DNA of 64,000 nucleotides, taken from Streptomyces sp. SM10 (GTDB lineage: Bacteria > Actinomycetota > Actinomycetes > Streptomycetales > Streptomycetaceae). A program made the translations under genes and the position numbers. Location of the stretch: positions 14,063-78,062 of the forward strand of contig NZ_NEUF01000194.1 in assembly GCF_002910915.1 (NCBI RefSeq), given 5' to 3'. The notes under the pieces were generated by a model. It was not told where the DNA came from. It saw only the letters and a list, made by a program, of their open reading frames with translations, and ran no database searches. Shown in pieces: positions 62,788 through 64,000 of the stretch. The stretch's first letter is position 1. Every line of letters starts with the position of its first letter.

Positions 62788-63110
62788 GGCCGGAGCTCCG
62801 TGGCCTGCGGACCGGGGCGGCGCCGGCCGGTGACCCGGGAGGCGGGCAGCCGTCCGGCCCTGGATGTCCCGGCCATCGTGTCGCCGGTGACCGTCACGGC
62901 GAATGCCAGGTTCAGGCGGAGGGGCCTGGTGACGGCCTGCTTCCAGGTGAGGTGGTCGCCGTCGAGGGCGACGTCGCCGAGCGGGACCTCCTCCCCCGAA
63001 CCGCGGGCGACGCCGGCCAGGGCACCGTTCGCGCGGCGGAGTTCGACGACGGCGTCGATCGTACCGATGGGGGTGGAGACGGAGAGGTCCCAGGTGCCTT
63101 CGACGGGCAT
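62784..63110 (-). CDS. Small beta-rich protein of unknown function
   Basis: 108 residues: EGTWDLSVSTPIGTIDAVVELRRANGALAGVARGSGEEVPLGDVALDGDHLTWKQ..., a barrel-like pattern of short strands that suggests a small lipocalin-like or DUF fold. C-terminal Arg-rich tail RVTGRRRPGPQATELRP. First of three coupled genes (GTGA overlap with the next). AAGGAC upstream. No family recognised with certainty. Confidence 0.7.
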   Translation of the reverse strand: MPVEGTWDLSVSTPIGTIDAVVELRRANGALAGVARGSGEEVPLGDVALDGDHLTWKQAVTRPLRLNLAFAVTVTGDTMAGTSRAGRLPASRVTGRRRPGPQATELRP

Positions 63111-63164
63111 GTCGGTATGTCCTTCGGTGGTGTGCGGGGAGGGGAGGAAGAGAGAGTGTGCCCG

Positions 63165-63854
63165 TCAGGAGGCGGTGACGGCCGGTCCCCGTTCGCGCCA
63201 GACGATGCCGCGCCGCTCATGGGCGAACAGTTCCTCGACGGCGTGGGCGACCCGGGGGCCCACCTCGCGCTCCAGGAGGTGGAGTGCCAGGTCGAGTCCG
63301 GAGGTGACCCCGGCACCGGTGACGACGTCCCCGTCGTCGACGACGCGCGCCCGCACCGCGTGGACCCCGGTGGCGTCGAGGACGTCCAGGCCCAGGTGGT
63401 GGGTGGTCGCGTGCCGGCCTTCCAGGAGGCCGGCCATCGCCAGGACGAGCGACCCTCCGCACACCGCGCCGACGATCACACCGGGGTCCTCCATCGCGGT
63501 CCTCAGCTGTGTGGGCAGCGCGGTGGTCAGGGTGCGGCCCAGCAGTACGGGGATGAACGCGTCCTGCTGCCACTCCTCGGCGCCCGCCTCGTGCCCGGGG
63601 ACCTCGCCGGGTTCGCCGACCCGCCCCGAGGCGCCGGGAACGAGGATCACTCCGGCCCGTGCGGGGTCGAGGACCGCCGTGGCGCGCAGCGCCAAGGCCC
63701 CGGTGCCGCTGATCACCTCGCGCGGCCCCTCGGCGGAGACGAGCTCCACGGTCACCAGGCCGCCGGAGGCGGTGCCGCCGGCGTAGAACACTTCGTACGG
63801 GGCGATGGCGTCGAGGGGGTCGAACCCGTCGAACAGGATGATCTGGACATGCAT
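63165..63854 (-). CDS. DJ-1/PfpI-family protein
   Basis: 229 residues. Nucleophile elbow G-A-V-C-G-G-S with Cys132, the conserved Glu near the N terminus replaced by the D-P-L-D segment (FDGFDPLDAIAPYEVF) as in isonitrile-hydratase-like members, and H in R-H-A-T-T-H-H after the elbow. Probably a hydratase or glyoxalase-like enzyme. 54 nt upstream of the small protein gene on the same strand, possibly one operon. The last 146 bp of the window (63855-64000) hold no gene. Confidence 0.92.
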   Translation of the reverse strand: MHVQIILFDGFDPLDAIAPYEVFYAGGTASGGLVTVELVSAEGPREVISGTGALALRATAVLDPARAGVILVPGASGRVGEPGEVPGHEAGAEEWQQDAFIPVLLGRTLTTALPTQLRTAMEDPGVIVGAVCGGSLVLAMAGLLEGRHATTHHLGLDVLDATGVHAVRARVVDDGDVVTGAGVTSGLDLALHLLEREVGPRVAHAVEELFAHERRGIVWRERGPAVTAS

Positions 63855-64000
63855 GGGGAGGGTCCTCAGGATCCGGACGGCCCGGTCCGCGCCGGGTTCG
63901 ATCCCGACGCTAACCGGCCGTACCGCCCCGGCCCAGAGGCGAGAATGCCAGGTATCAACGGGATAACGCCAAGCCCTGCACTGCCTTTCTGATCTGCGGA

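Overview
The window is about 70% G+C, gene-dense and strongly biased to G/C at third codon positions, with many GTG starts, stop/start overlaps of the ATGA/GTGA type and promoters of the TAG-N2-T type close to start codons. This is a Streptomyces chromosome. From memory (not searched), the order terD, peroxiredoxin, DUF3052, aceE, MFS and later fasR-fabD-fabH-acpP-fabF-DUF3145, chvE-type ABC operon, ohr, SCO2400-like protein, mbl, matB follows the core-arm region of S. coelicolor around SCO2368-SCO2452. Most of the window is therefore conserved core, interrupted by short decayed or species-variable patches.

Layout. 1-7433: TerD (cut by the window edge), 1-Cys type peroxiredoxin, DUF3052 protein, the large homodimeric pyruvate dehydrogenase E1 (aceE), a peptidase-inhibitor-like secreted protein and a DHA2 drug exporter. 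8179-15442: two paralogous secreted alpha/beta hydrolases (DUF1023 type) flanking a DUF4429 protein, a two-component system and a hydrolase pseudogene; the second hydrolase is coupled to a membrane acyltransferase. 15468-16991: aldo/keto reductase plus MerR regulator with a textbook 19-bp-spacer palindromic promoter. 17063-21592: beta-lactamase-like hydrolase overlapping antisense with an ATP-binding (RsbW-like) protein, a broken Scr1-type regulator, methionine aminopeptidase divergent from a small XRE regulator, a HAD protein and a small membrane protein. 22009-26964: MerR/GyrI regulator and a graveyard of gene remnants (serine recombinase, MFS, histidine kinase, endonuclease/exonuclease/phosphatase) interleaved with two lipoproteins.

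26993-33386: pirin, FasR and the type II fatty-acid synthase operon fabD-fabH-acpP-fabF, then DUF3145. 33748-38554: GDSL lipoprotein, aldose epimerase, a Tat-exported L-amino-acid oxidase resembling L-glutamate oxidase, and an EI24/CysZ-like membrane protein. 38679-49783: a sugar or sugar-acid utilisation island: enolase-superfamily dehydratase, zinc dehydrogenase, an uncharacterised TIM-barrel-like protein, a ChvE/GguAB-type ABC importer, an exported mutarotase, a dienelactone-hydrolase-like gene preceded by a small upstream ORF, and a GH51 arabinofuranosidase. A 12-bp motif, CGAwATrCCGAA, occurs four times, in front of three transcription units of this island, so they are probably one regulon whose regulator lies outside the window.

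49969-56716: Ohr, NADP-dependent oxidoreductase with divergent MarR regulator, SCO2400-family membrane protein, an unknown protein, an MreB/Mbl-like actin homologue, a GAF sensor-kinase-like protein whose ATPase domain looks degenerate, and an Lrp/AsnC regulator. 56890-63854: nitrate-transporter remnant, malonyl-CoA synthetase matB coupled to a fused carboxyltransferase, a double VOC protein, and a minus-strand run of MFS, truncated membrane protein, small protein and DJ-1/PfpI protein. I saw no rRNA, tRNA, CRISPR array, intact insertion sequence or prophage.
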